Assembly: GCF_009363255.1 (NCBI RefSeq)
Contig: NZ_CP045318.1
Span: forward strand, 2,903,501 to 2,967,500
DNA length: 64,000 nucleotides
From: Roseivivax sp. THAF197b
GTDB lineage: Bacteria; Pseudomonadota; Alphaproteobacteria; Rhodobacterales; Rhodobacteraceae
Direction of reading: 5' to 3'
The position numbers and the translations under genes are program-made. The notes under the pieces are model-generated. The model had not been told where the DNA came from. It ran no database searches and saw nothing but the letters and a program-made list of their open reading frames with translations. This document shows, piece after piece, positions 18,114-26,576 of this stretch; position 1 is the stretch's first letter; each line of letters starts with the position of its first letter.

Positions 18114-19148
18114 TTAGTTGGACGTGAAGCCGCGCACCGAAACGGCCGGGCGCATGCAGATCGGCAGGGTCTGCATCATCGCCTCGACCTCGACAAACCG
18201 CCCCTTCGGATCGATGTGGACCATCGAATAGAAGGGCTCGCCTGGCAGGTTCGCCATGCCGACATAATCGGCCGAGCCGTCAAACTGACGGAACGTCTGC
18301 CGGGTGCCGAGCGGGAAGAACACGGCTTCCGCTTGCGGGAGGAATTCGCGCGTCAAGAAGGTGCCGTCCTCCTGCGGAACCGGCGCCTCGGCGAGATACT
18401 CTTTCCAGCGAATGCCGCCGAAGTCGAAGCCATCCGAGGTATCATCGCGCAGCGGGTCGCCGCCATTGGCATTCTGGTAGTGCTTGTAGCGCTCCTTGAA
18501 GTCCGCGTGCCCCATGAGCTTGTCGGTGTAATCCGGGTGGATCAGCCCCTGAACACCCGTCATCACGTCACCGAGCAGGTTCAGGCGGATATGGCGGGTC
18601 ACCTCGCGGCACTTCGCCATCAGGTCGGTCGTCGACGTCCCGAAGACGAAGTCGACCGATTTGCGCGTGATCTCGAACTTGTCGAAGAGATCCACGATCA
18701 CCGAGCCATCAGCATCCAGCACCTGACCCTGTAGGGCGCCGGACCGCAGGTATTCGCGCGTGATGTCGATCGACCCGCGCAGATCCTCTTGCCGATCCAG
18801 CACCTCGCGTTCGGCGTCCTGCAGCTCGGTCACGGAGCCAAACGCGCGGATATTGTCGATGTCGTCGGCATTGATCTCGGACGTCTTGCCGAAGCGCTCG
18901 GTCCGGAAATCCACGAGATCGCGCTTGCTGCGGCGCTGGCCGCCAAGCGGCGTGCCACGCTCCGAGGAGCCGACGAGCTGGATCACGCCGTTTTTCATCT
19001 CGACGGAGAACTTCGTGCCGCGGATGCTCTTGGGGCTGAAGAGCCCCATCTCGCCGATCGTGCCCCACTGGTTCGGGATGATGCGGATCGCCTCGCCGAG
19101 TTCCATGGCGCTGAAGGCGTCGCCTTTGAAGATATCGATATGCGCCAT
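18114..19148 (-). CDS. Major capsid protein, lambda gpE family
   Basis: Start chosen at the ATG at 19148, which has GGAG six bases upstream; the longer frame reads through the gap. The 344-residue protein begins MAHIDIFKGDAFSAMELGEAI and contains the long middle helix region and the GRFVEVEAMMQTLPICMRPA C-terminus typical of the gpE (HK97-fold) family. It forms the icosahedral shell. It lies after the decoration protein gene, as in lambda, with an 82-bp gap that begins a good ribosome-binding site, consistent with high expression. Confidence 0.85.
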   Translation of the reverse strand: MAHIDIFKGDAFSAMELGEAIRIIPNQWGTIGEMGLFSPKSIRGTKFSVEMKNGVIQLVGSSERGTPLGGQRRSKRDLVDFRTERFGKTSEINADDIDNIRAFGSVTELQDAEREVLDRQEDLRGSIDITREYLRSGALQGQVLDADGSVIVDLFDKFEITRKSVDFVFGTSTTDLMAKCREVTRHIRLNLLGDVMTGVQGLIHPDYTDKLMGHADFKERYKHYQNANGGDPLRDDTSDGFDFGGIRWKEYLAEAPVPQEDGTFLTREFLPQAEAVFFPLGTRQTFRQFDGSADYVGMANLPGEPFYSMVHIDPKGRFVEVEAMMQTLPICMRPAVSVRGFTSN

Positions 19149-19230
19149 AGGACGCTCCTTTCTGGAAAAGAAAACGCGCGCCAGTGGCGCGCGCATGATG
19201 GTTGGCCCGAGGGCCGATGGCGGCTGGTTT

Positions 19231-19605
19231 TTAGGCCAGCGCGACGATCCCTTTATCCTCGAGCGCCGCGCAGGCCGTGTCGCGCAGCGCCTCGCTCGAC
19301 CAGGTCGCATCGAAGGTCAGGCCTTGGCGACGCACTTGCGCGGGGCCCCGCTTCAAAATGGTCGCCTCGACATCCGCAGCCGCCGCTTTCGCTTCGGTCA
19401 TCAGCACAGCGGCCGGGGTCTGGGACCCATCCGTCGCGGTCTGGACGCTGAGGATGTACTTGCCTGTCGCCGTAACCTTCCCGAGCACGGCGCCCGGCTC
19501 GAGATCTGCGCCAGTGCCGATCGTTGCCCGTTCGCGGCAGTAGTAGTTCTGCGTCTCGAAGAGCAGGAAGTCTCCGGGCGTCTTGCCCTCGCTCAGTTTG
19601 GTCAT
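19231..19605 (-). CDS. Head decoration protein, gpD-like
   Basis: A 124-residue protein with the features of lambda D: a short disordered N-terminus (MTKLSEGKTPGDFLLFE), a central beta part (GAVLGKVTATGKYILS) and an alanine-rich helix (VLMTEAKAAAADVEATIL). The trimers bind the shell after expansion and stabilise it. It lies directly before the capsid gene and after the protease gene, the lambda order. Confidence 0.75.
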   Translation of the reverse strand: MTKLSEGKTPGDFLLFETQNYYCRERATIGTGADLEPGAVLGKVTATGKYILSVQTATDGSQTPAAVLMTEAKAAAADVEATILKRGPAQVRRQGLTFDATWSSEALRDTACAALEDKGIVALA

Positions 19606-19667
19606 GTTCGATCTCCTCTGATCTTATGAGCCTTGGGGGAACGGACCGGCCATGCGGCCGGACCGGA

Positions 19668-20096
19668 TCAATTCGCGTAGCGCTCCTTCGCGCGGGCCGC
19701 GATGCCGGGACGCGCTTCGGTCGCGGCGGGGCTCGGCGCGGACAACTCGGTAGCCTCCGCGTCGATATTGTTGCCAAGGCCCTGCGCAGGCTGCGCTTTC
19801 GGTGCAGCGGCCAGATGCTTGCCCGCCTCCTCGGCGCTCATGTCGCTGTTGAAGGCGAGGCTCTTTGCGAGCTCTTCGCGACCCGACGCCTCTGGGTGGT
19901 TCATGATCGCCGCAATCCGCGCGCGCTCATCCGATGCAGACGGCGCTGCGGGAGCCTGGGCGGGCGGCGCGGCAGGCGCCGGGGCGCTGGCTGCGGCGGG
20001 CGGCGCGCTCGTGGCATCAGGTGCGGGCGCCTGCGCGTTCGCATCCGGGGCCGTGGGCTGCGCGGTCGCGTCGGGGCCTTCGGTTTTCTTGGTCAT
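19668..20096 (-). CDS. Nested scaffolding protein, Nu3-like, from internal start
   Basis: Inside the protease gene, in the same frame, an ATG at 20096 is preceded by AAAGGA nine bases upstream. Starting there gives 142 residues: a proline/alanine-rich linker and a helical C-terminal part (ERARIAAIMNHPEASGREEL, then MSAEEAGKHLAA). Lambda makes its scaffold Nu3 in exactly this way from within C. The short protein would nucleate the capsid and be removed later. Confidence 0.6.
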   Translation of the reverse strand: MTKKTEGPDATAQPTAPDANAQAPAPDATSAPPAAASAPAPAAPPAQAPAAPSASDERARIAAIMNHPEASGREELAKSLAFNSDMSAEEAGKHLAAAPKAQPAQGLGNNIDAEATELSAPSPAATEARPGIAARAKERYAN

Positions 20097-21047
20097 GGGT
20101 TCAGTCCTTTCCGTGGTTGCAGAAACACCGGACCGCGCGGTCCGGCCGTTGGCCTTCTCGATGAAGCTCTCGAAAGCGATGCGCGGGTTCGCGACCTCGT
20201 CGGCGAGCCCCGCTTCAACAGCGGCTGCGCCCAGGAAGGTCGCGGCCTCGGTCGCCAGCGCGTCAACCGCGCTCAGGCGGTCACCGCGTCCAGCGGCGAC
20301 CGTTTCGGCAAAGATCTGGCGCAGGTTTTCCATTTCCGCCGACAGCGACGCGCGCACGCTCTCGGGCAGCGGCTCGTAGGGATTGCCGTCGGCCTTGTGT
20401 GCGCCGGCCGAGATCACGGTCACCTGCACGCCCATGGCATCAAGCCGCCCGCTGTAATCGGCGTGCATCGCGATAACACCGATCGAGCCCACCCCGGCCG
20501 TGCGTGGCACGACGATATGATCGGCCTGCGACGCGATCGCGTAGCCCGCCGAATAGGCGTGATCCGAAACAAAGGCCCAGACCGGCTTTTTTTCCCGGAC
20601 TGCGCGGATCTGGTCGGCAAGCGCGAAACAGCCCGCGACTTCACCACCAAAGCTGTCGATCTCGAGCGCGATCCCACGGACCTTGTAATCCGTCGCGGCC
20701 GCTTCGATCTGGGCCGCGAGCCCCTCATAGCTGGTTTCGCCCGAGGATTCTCCGAGCCAGGCACCGCGATGCACGAGCGTTCCGGTCACCGGAATGACGG
20801 CGACGCTGTCGATCACGCGATAGCCGGACCGCCGCCCATTCCGGAGATCCTCCTCGAGCCGTTCATCGAGCAGCGAGGCTTGCGGCCGAACTCGACTGGC
20901 TTCACTGGCCTCCGCGCCGATGACCGAAATATCGCGCTCGGTTCCCAGCACGCGGGAGCCGAGCCCCATGATGAAAGCCGCGGCCTTTGCGGGCGCAGCC
21001 AGAAGCGGCGTGTGAAACACACGCGCCGCAATCTGCGGATGTCGCAT
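19668..21047 (-). CDS. S49-family head maturation protease with scaffold tail, gpC-like
   Basis: Start at the ATG at 21047, with GAGGAC upstream; its upstream neighbour's stop lies within that site. The 459-residue protein has an N-terminal serine-protease domain of the S49/SppA type: an early part with VIDSVAVIPVTGTLVHRG, then the nucleophile region DHAYSAGYAIASQADHI. The last 140 residues are proline and alanine rich and form the scaffold part. Lambda C works the same way: the protease cuts the scaffold and portal during prohead maturation. A separate internal start for the tail is described in its own entry. Confidence 0.8.
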   Translation of the reverse strand: MRHPQIAARVFHTPLLAAPAKAAAFIMGLGSRVLGTERDISVIGAEASEASRVRPQASLLDERLEEDLRNGRRSGYRVIDSVAVIPVTGTLVHRGAWLGESSGETSYEGLAAQIEAAATDYKVRGIALEIDSFGGEVAGCFALADQIRAVREKKPVWAFVSDHAYSAGYAIASQADHIVVPRTAGVGSIGVIAMHADYSGRLDAMGVQVTVISAGAHKADGNPYEPLPESVRASLSAEMENLRQIFAETVAAGRGDRLSAVDALATEAATFLGAAAVEAGLADEVANPRIAFESFIEKANGRTARSGVSATTERTEPMTKKTEGPDATAQPTAPDANAQAPAPDATSAPPAAASAPAPAAPPAQAPAAPSASDERARIAAIMNHPEASGREELAKSLAFNSDMSAEEAGKHLAAAPKAQPAQGLGNNIDAEATELSAPSPAATEARPGIAARAKERYAN

Positions 21048-21051
21048 CCTG

Positions 21052-22656
21052 TCAGTCCTCTTCTTTGAGCGGGGGGCCGCCATTGTGGCCGAGGAGCTTC
21101 GCAAAGCTCTCCTGCATCGGGTGCAGGGTGTCCTCAGGCATCGCCGCGATCTCGGCGCGGATCTGTTCCATGTTGTCGGCGTAATCTGTGCCGGTCAGCT
21201 CGGCAGCCTCCTCCTCGAGTGTCGAAAGACCGAGCGCAACGCGCATCGCTGCAGCTTGCGCCTCTTTGACCGGGTCGACGAACCCCTTGCCGGGGCCGAT
21301 CCACTTCGCCCGGGCGTAGGCGGGCCAAAAGGTGTAGAAGTCCGGCGCGCCGCGCGGCAGCGCGATATGGCCGTCCATGACCTGCTCTTCGAGCCAAGCC
21401 ATGAAGAACGGCTGACAGAAGCCTTGCGAAAACGCCGTCCGCCGTGCCGTCCAGCCGCGCCAGATCTCGATCATGGCGGCGCGTGCGCTCGAATAGTTCG
21501 TCTTTGACCAGTCCGCGGCGAGTTGCTCGTAACTGATACCGAGGCCCGAGGCGATGTTGCGCAGCACCGCAGATTCGAAATCAGCGAATTGCGCAGCGGG
21601 CCGGGCGGTGTTGACCATGCCGATTTCGTCGCCGGGATAGAGCGTCGAGACACGCGCGCCGCCGACCTTGATGCCCGCAGTCTGGCCGTAATACCCACCG
21701 CGGGCCTCCTGGTAATCGAGGAAGCCTTTACCACCGCCCTCGGTGAACATCTCGTCGATGATTTCGGGGCCCATGGGCGACTTGATGAAGGCCGCGAGGA
21801 CCGCATTGATGACTGCCGCCTGCAGCTCGACCCGCGCGTAGTGGTCCTCCATCTTCAGCTTTTCGATGATCGGCGCGAGGCGGCTGACACCGCGCGTTTG
21901 GCCATCCCGGCTCTTGTCGAAGAAATGGATCACCTGCGGACGGCCGGTGCGGCCGGTCCGGCCGATGCGCTTCCAGGTGAACTGATCGGCAGGCTGTGCC
22001 CAGCCGGTATGCGCATGCGCCTGTCGGAAATGGTACGCCCGCGCCGCGCCATCTCGCGAGACCTCGACACCACCGCGCAGCGTTACCTCGTCGGCCGAGC
22101 CATACGGGTTCGACAGCAGATCCGGATCGACGATCCTGAGGCAGGTTTTGGTGGCACGCTGACGGCGCCAATTGACCACGCCCAGTGCCTCGCCCTCGAT
22201 CAGATAAGTACGGTAGGCAAGGGCGAACATCTGCGGGACCGTCTGGCTAAGCGTCGTGTCCGCGAAAAAGCGCGGGTCTTCGGCATAGGACCGCCAACGC
22301 GCCTCGACGAGTTCTTTGAACTCCCGCGCCCAGTCTGCACTCAGCCCCAACGCGCGCCAGTCAGGCTTCAGGAGCGGCCGGAAGTTCGCGCCGATGACGC
22401 TATCGACTTCCTTGGCGATCCCACCAGCTGCCCAGCCGTTGTTTCGCACGAGATCACGGGCCCGGGCAGTGATCCGGTTCTTGCCGGACAGGATCTCGGC
22501 GTCAGCTGCGCGGTTCTGCGGCAGATACCCGGCCAGCGTGTCGATCGCGGTATCCGCGGCCGCGTAGGGATGCGACGCATTGATACCCGCATCGCGGAGA
22601 CCGCCCGCGGTCGCACGACGGGGCACCGCTGGCACCTGAGATAGAGAGCGCGCCAT
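21052..22656 (-). CDS. Portal protein, lambda gpB family
   Basis: A 534-residue portal protein of the lambda type: N-terminal ARSLSQVPAVPRRA, then RARDLVRNNGWAAGGIAKEVD typical of this family, the internal ALGVVNWRRQRA and LSRLAPIIEKLKMEDHYARVELQAA segments, and a C-terminal SYEQLAADWSKTNYSSARAAM region. Portals form the twelve-subunit ring through which DNA is packed. The gene shares a base with the gpW gene and its stop lies in the ribosome-binding site of the protease gene. Confidence 0.85.
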   Translation of the reverse strand: MARSLSQVPAVPRRATAGGLRDAGINASHPYAAADTAIDTLAGYLPQNRAADAEILSGKNRITARARDLVRNNGWAAGGIAKEVDSVIGANFRPLLKPDWRALGLSADWAREFKELVEARWRSYAEDPRFFADTTLSQTVPQMFALAYRTYLIEGEALGVVNWRRQRATKTCLRIVDPDLLSNPYGSADEVTLRGGVEVSRDGAARAYHFRQAHAHTGWAQPADQFTWKRIGRTGRTGRPQVIHFFDKSRDGQTRGVSRLAPIIEKLKMEDHYARVELQAAVINAVLAAFIKSPMGPEIIDEMFTEGGGKGFLDYQEARGGYYGQTAGIKVGGARVSTLYPGDEIGMVNTARPAAQFADFESAVLRNIASGLGISYEQLAADWSKTNYSSARAAMIEIWRGWTARRTAFSQGFCQPFFMAWLEEQVMDGHIALPRGAPDFYTFWPAYARAKWIGPGKGFVDPVKEAQAAAMRVALGLSTLEEEAAELTGTDYADNMEQIRAEIAAMPEDTLHPMQESFAKLLGHNGGPPLKEED

Positions 22657-22871
22657 CAGAACACCACCGTGCGCGAACCTGCCCCGGCGCCCTGCCCGAG
22701 CTGACGCTTCAGCGAATTGATGTAGCGGCGCAATTGGCTTTCCATGGCGGGCGTGAATTCCGTGCGATGGCCGTCATAGGAAACGACAGTCACGCTTTGC
22801 CCGATCATGACCTTGTGAAGAGCGGTCTCGGCGTCCGCGAGGTTCTGCTCGAGGATGGCTGTGTCAGTCAT
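22656..22871 (-). CDS. Head completion protein, gpW-like
   Basis: A 71-residue protein between terminase and portal genes, the lambda W position. It has two helices separated by a beta hairpin (LADAETALHKVMIGQ, TVVSYDGHRTEFTP, SQLRRYINSLKRQL), which matches the gpW fold. gpW is added to the packed head before FII attaches. The gene overlaps the large terminase by 8 bp. Confidence 0.75.
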   Translation of the reverse strand: MTDTAILEQNLADAETALHKVMIGQSVTVVSYDGHRTEFTPAMESQLRRYINSLKRQLGQGAGAGSRTVVF

Positions 22872-24915
22872 GGGGCCTCAATGCTTTCGCTAGGCGCGCG
22901 GCAGGATCAGCCGCACGGTTCTGTTTCGGTTTTGGCGCGGCACTCGCCGCGGCCATCGGCAGCTCAGCGTCGAAAAGATCGCCTTGCGGTGTGTCCGGAA
23001 CGGCGCCCCGCTCGGCGGCGAGCGCATCCCATTGATCATCGGTCATCGAGGCCCAGCCTTTCCGAAGTGCCCCGGCCTCTGCGTAGTTCATCGTGTCGAG
23101 CGCTTCGTTCCGCCGTGTCGGTTCGACCAATTCCCAACGGCTGGTCATCACCCCCACCACGTTGCGCCGCAGGACCCGCGTTTCGGCGGTCAGCATGCGA
23201 TAGAACTCGTCTCCGAGATCCCGCGCGAACTGCGTGTAGCCACGCTCATCCGGCATCTCCTTCTCGAGATGCTGGTAAAGTCCGGCCTTCAGCGACGAGA
23301 CGTTCAGGATGAACGCGCGTTTCTGCGATCTCTTTGCTTTGCCATCCTTGCGCCGCTCGAACTTTTGCAGCTCCATCAGCGGACCGTTTTGCTTTGAGCC
23401 GCCCTTGACGATAATCACCCGGTTCCAGCTATGGGTCTTCGCCCAGCTCCAGACGTCGTCGGTATAGGCGCCACCGTCGATCGCCAGGATGTCGAGCGCG
23501 AAGGTCAGACCGAACTCAGTCCGCCATTCCTGCTTGAGGAGCGCGTTCAACTGCGTCCGGCCTTCCTCGTCGCCGATGTGGTGCGGGATCACCTTGTAAT
23601 CGATCACCCACCGCCTGCGGTTCGCACCGAAAGCCACGAGGTGAACTTCGATGCGATCCTCCTGGCAGTCGACGCCCGCGGAAAAGATAAACCCCGTCGC
23701 GGGCAGAAAGCCCCGCTCGAGGACTTCGCCAGGAGCCGCATTCTCGGTGCGGTCCCGCAAGATTTCCCAGTCGGGCGCATCCGTGGCCTGCTCATACGGC
23801 AGGCCCAGCACGTCGTTCCAGAACACCTGCTCGACGGTAGAGCTGACCACCGGCTGCGTGGCCTTCAGTTTCTTACCTGGCGATGCCGAAGCATCCGGGT
23901 CCTCAGTTGCCGGTCGATCGGTGCGCGCAGAGATGCGCGACCAGCCCATGACCTGGGCATATTCAACAGCTATCGAGCCCCAGTCCCGCTGCGGCGCATA
24001 GGCCCGCCAGAGGTGAAAGCCCGGGTGATCGCCGTTCGGGTTGTGCTTCACCCATCGGCCGAGGCGCACAATGCGCTCCTTGTCGCCATGACGGATTTCG
24101 CAGCCGCAAGAGATGCAGGTGAAATGCGCCGCGTGCAGGCGCTCGGGATCGATGTTCTCCCGAAAGTTCTCCCACGTCAGCGGCTGTCCATGTCCGCAAT
24201 GCGGGCACGGAACGTAATAGAGGCGCTGATCACTGCGCTCGTAAGACAACGTGATCCGGCAGGTGCCCTTGATCATCGCTGTTGAGACGCGAAGGATCTT
24301 TGCATCCTCGTATCCCGACGCTCGGCTTTCGGCGAGCTTCTCCGGATCGCCCTTTTCCGACGTCTCGAACTTCGAAAGGTCATCGAGGATCACAAGCCGT
24401 CGGCTCGTGCCCGTGAGATCCGCGGGCGAACCCGCCGAGGCGACCTTGATCGAGCCGTTTCGATCGAGGGTCTCCTGATTGAACGTGTTGTCGCGGTTCT
24501 CACCGCGGCCAGATCCAAACACGCGAATGAGGCCGGGCGCCTGTCGACGCATTGGCATCCACTTGTTGTTGACCCATTCACTCGCTGCGCTCCCGGTCGG
24601 ATGCACGATCAAGCTGTCGAGCGGTGTGTACTCGTGCCATTCCGCCAGCGTTGGCTGAATGATCGAAACTGTCTTGCCCCATTGTGCGGAGCCTCGGATC
24701 GTCACCTCGCGCGCCGGGTGTTCCGGTGACAGCACATCGTGGATCTCACGCAGAAAGGCGAACCGAGAGATATCGAACGGGCCAGGCATCGGCGACCGGG
24801 CGTCGAAAACGATGTTCTCCTCGCACCACCTGGTGATGTCAGGCGGAGGCGGGGGTGCGATCGACTGGGCGATAGCACGCGCTACCACCGCCTCGACCGA
24901 AGCCAGGAAACCCAT
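22864..24915 (-). CDS. Terminase large subunit, gpA (GpA) family
   Basis: A 683-residue terminase of the lambda A type. The N-terminal ATPase has a Walker A motif GSAQWGKT (residues 75-82), followed by HPTGSAASEWVNNKWMPM and the GTSRRLVILDDLSKF Walker B and following region. A Cys4-type element (CPHCGHG, CISCGCEI) lies in the middle. The C-terminal nuclease has GVDCQEDRIEVHLVAFG and later EFYRMLTAETRV. The enzyme cuts cos-type DNA and pumps it into the prohead. It overlaps the gpW gene. Confidence 0.9.
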   Translation of the reverse strand: MGFLASVEAVVARAIAQSIAPPPPPDITRWCEENIVFDARSPMPGPFDISRFAFLREIHDVLSPEHPAREVTIRGSAQWGKTVSIIQPTLAEWHEYTPLDSLIVHPTGSAASEWVNNKWMPMRRQAPGLIRVFGSGRGENRDNTFNQETLDRNGSIKVASAGSPADLTGTSRRLVILDDLSKFETSEKGDPEKLAESRASGYEDAKILRVSTAMIKGTCRITLSYERSDQRLYYVPCPHCGHGQPLTWENFRENIDPERLHAAHFTCISCGCEIRHGDKERIVRLGRWVKHNPNGDHPGFHLWRAYAPQRDWGSIAVEYAQVMGWSRISARTDRPATEDPDASASPGKKLKATQPVVSSTVEQVFWNDVLGLPYEQATDAPDWEILRDRTENAAPGEVLERGFLPATGFIFSAGVDCQEDRIEVHLVAFGANRRRWVIDYKVIPHHIGDEEGRTQLNALLKQEWRTEFGLTFALDILAIDGGAYTDDVWSWAKTHSWNRVIIVKGGSKQNGPLMELQKFERRKDGKAKRSQKRAFILNVSSLKAGLYQHLEKEMPDERGYTQFARDLGDEFYRMLTAETRVLRRNVVGVMTSRWELVEPTRRNEALDTMNYAEAGALRKGWASMTDDQWDALAAERGAVPDTPQGDLFDAELPMAAASAAPKPKQNRAADPAARLAKALRPHD

Positions 24916-24918
24916 TGA

Positions 24919-25557
24919 TCAGAAATCTGCCTCTTGTTCGACCTCGGAGGGCTGCGCTGCTGCAGCCTCATCCGATTTTTCCTCGGCGCGCTCGCCGCGA
25001 TATTCACGCCAGACATGTGTCAGGATCGCGCGGGCCTGCAGGAAGTCGACGCCCAGCTCGTCTGCGAGCCGCCGCGCACCACCGCGCAGGACCTTGCTCT
25101 CGATCGCCGCGATCTCCATCGCCATCTGTCGCGACGTCTCGCTTGCGACCTCGCTCGCAAGAACCCAGTGCCCCTCTTCCGCCTCGTTCTGCCGACGCGC
25201 GCGCCGAGCCTTTTCTTCCAGCTCGAGCGTTCGGGCCTGCTCGTACCGGCTCGGATCTTTCGTCGCGGGCTGAGGTGCAGCCTGCTCATTAGCTGGGCCG
25301 CCATCGCCTCTGTCAGATCCGGCGTCCGCCGCGATCGTTCCAAGGCTGGCCTTGGTGCCCGCGCCGTTGCCCAGCAGCTGACCGGGGTCGAGCTTCTGGC
25401 CGAGAGCCTGGGCAACCTTGGCGATATCGAACCGACGCGATCGACCAGAGCCCGAGTAACACCCGTTCAAGCGTCCATCGCTGACAAGCTGGCTAATGCG
25501 GCTCCGCGAAAGGTTCAGCCCCCTCGCCAATTCCGTCGCGTTCACCTGCTGCTGCAT
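24919..25557 (-). CDS. Terminase small subunit, Nu1-like DNA-binding protein
   Basis: A 212-residue protein starting the late block, three bases before the large terminase. An N-terminal winged helix-turn-helix (VNATELARGLNLSRSRISQLVSDG, then SRRFDIAKVAQALG) matches the Nu1 DNA-binding domain. A glycine/alanine-rich linker and a long helical region (LEEKARRARRQNEAEEG, then TSRQMAMEIAAIESKV) follow. Small subunits bind the packaging site and position the large subunit. This predicts the packaging site close to its gene. Confidence 0.75.
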   Translation of the reverse strand: MQQQVNATELARGLNLSRSRISQLVSDGRLNGCYSGSGRSRRFDIAKVAQALGQKLDPGQLLGNGAGTKASLGTIAADAGSDRGDGGPANEQAAPQPATKDPSRYEQARTLELEEKARRARRQNEAEEGHWVLASEVASETSRQMAMEIAAIESKVLRGGARRLADELGVDFLQARAILTHVWREYRGERAEEKSDEAAAAQPSEVEQEADF

Positions 25558-25630
25558 CGCTTTACCTCCGGCGCCGCTGCCGCGGATCGGTCGCCCTCCT
25601 CATCGTCCTGTCTGAACTTTCGGCCTGTCC

Positions 25631-25654
25631 GCCTAAACGAACTAAAGTTTAGGC
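25631..25654. repeat. Perfect inverted repeat, 8-bp arms
   Basis: GCCTAAAC is followed eight bases later by its exact complement GTTTAGGC. It lies 74 bp upstream of the small terminase gene. No run of T follows on either strand, so it is more likely a protein-binding site, for example for a packaging or late regulator, than a terminator. Confidence 0.6.
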
Positions 25655-25761
25655 TTTCCAACTTGTTTAACGTGTCTCAACACACGCGCTTAGCCGCCCC
25701 GTATACATTCGAGCCCCAGGAGGGACCCGCTGTTTTCCGGGGCGATGTGGCTAGCCTCCAA

Positions 25762-25794
25762 CGAAAACGCCCGGTGGCATCTCTGCCCCGGGCG
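25762..25794 (-). terminator. Rho-independent terminator upstream of terminase
   Basis: Read leftward, CGCCCGG-GGCA pairs with TGCC-(A)-CCGGGCG around a GAGA tetraloop, and the stem is followed by TTTTCGTT. The stem has eleven pairs and a single bulged base. It would stop transcripts coming from the ParA/RelA operon before they enter the late genes, unless an antiterminator is present. Confidence 0.75.
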
Positions 25795-26151
25795 CGGATC
25801 GGTTCCCTGGCAACATCGCAAGATGGTGACATTCTGTCAATTGGCTTTGCGCGAGAACGTGAACAGAGGTCCGCATGTTAGACCCACAGGGCATCGACAT
25901 CTCCATGCGCAACGCTGGCATTCGCATAGAAGAGCTGTACAATCTATCCCCAAAACGGAATGGTGCTCTCGGCACTGGAGGCGAAGCTGGCTGAGGTCAA
26001 GTTATCTTTTTTCGTTACCAATACCTGGAAAATGTGAAAAATCAGAAAAAATCATCCCCTGAAACCAAGGACGCAGATTGACTTTCGTGATCAAGAAGAA
26101 TTCCTTCTAGTCTTTCACGCGCGTCCACCTGCATTGCTTAGGAAATTCAGA

Positions 26152-26535
26152 ATGAAAAGTGTATTTGGCTCAATGGTTGCTGTCACCGTGCTTCTGGCAA
26201 GCTCATCGAGTTACGCCCAAGATCTTACTGGTCCGCAAAAGAACGCGGTTAGATCCGCCAAACTCTACTTGAGTATGTCAGGGTTCTCCCGAGATAGCCT
26301 TATCGAGCAATTATCATCACCGTACGGAGACGATTACGATCATGTCGATGCGACAGCGGCGGTAGACAGCCTAGCAGTTGACTGGAACTTTCAGGCCAAG
26401 AGGTCCGCCGAGCAGTATCTCTCAATGATGGGCTTTTCCTGCAACGGTCTCATAGAGCAATTATCCTCAGCTGCAGGAGACAAGTATACTAATGCGCAGG
26501 CAAGTTACGGAGCTCAGCAAGCTGGAGCGTGCTAA
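26152..26535 (+). CDS. Exported protein with two Ltp-type repeats
   Basis: The ATG at 26152 has AGGAA about seven bases upstream and starts a 127-residue protein with a Sec signal peptide (VAVTVLLASSSSYAQ, cut near residue 23); there is no lipobox cysteine. The rest is two tandem repeats, residues about 28-78 and 79-122: RSAKLYLSMSGFSRDSLIEQLSS and RSAEQYLSMMGFSCNGLIEQLSS-type units. This is the helical repeat of the Ltp (host cell surface lipoprotein) family, known from the superinfection-exclusion lipoprotein of streptococcal phage TP-J34. A role in blocking DNA entry by other phages is an inference. The gene is AT-rich and lies alone on the plus strand among prophage genes, like a moron. 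Confidence 0.65.
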   Translation: MKSVFGSMVAVTVLLASSSSYAQDLTGPQKNAVRSAKLYLSMSGFSRDSLIEQLSSPYGDDYDHVDATAAVDSLAVDWNFQAKRSAEQYLSMMGFSCNGLIEQLSSAAGDKYTNAQASYGAQQAGAC

Positions 26536-26576
26536 TCTCTTTAAATTGATTGATTTAAAACTGTAGGGACAAACCT

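Larger units (their letters stand above)
25558..26151. other. Non-coding gap in front of terminase; possible packaging/late control region
   Basis: No gene is supported for about 590 bases. It holds a perfect inverted repeat at 25631-25654, a rho-independent terminator reading left at 25762-25794, and a tiny plus-strand frame of 39 codons (ATG 25875, with AGAGG five bases upstream), for which I have no other support. In lambda the cos site lies before Nu1, so the cos or late promoter of this phage could be here, but I cannot point to its bases. Confidence 0.5.

Noticed and set aside
25751..25975. 74-codon minus-strand frame before the terminase genes
   Set aside because: It runs through the terminator hairpin at 25762-25794 and has no ribosome-binding site; chance frame.
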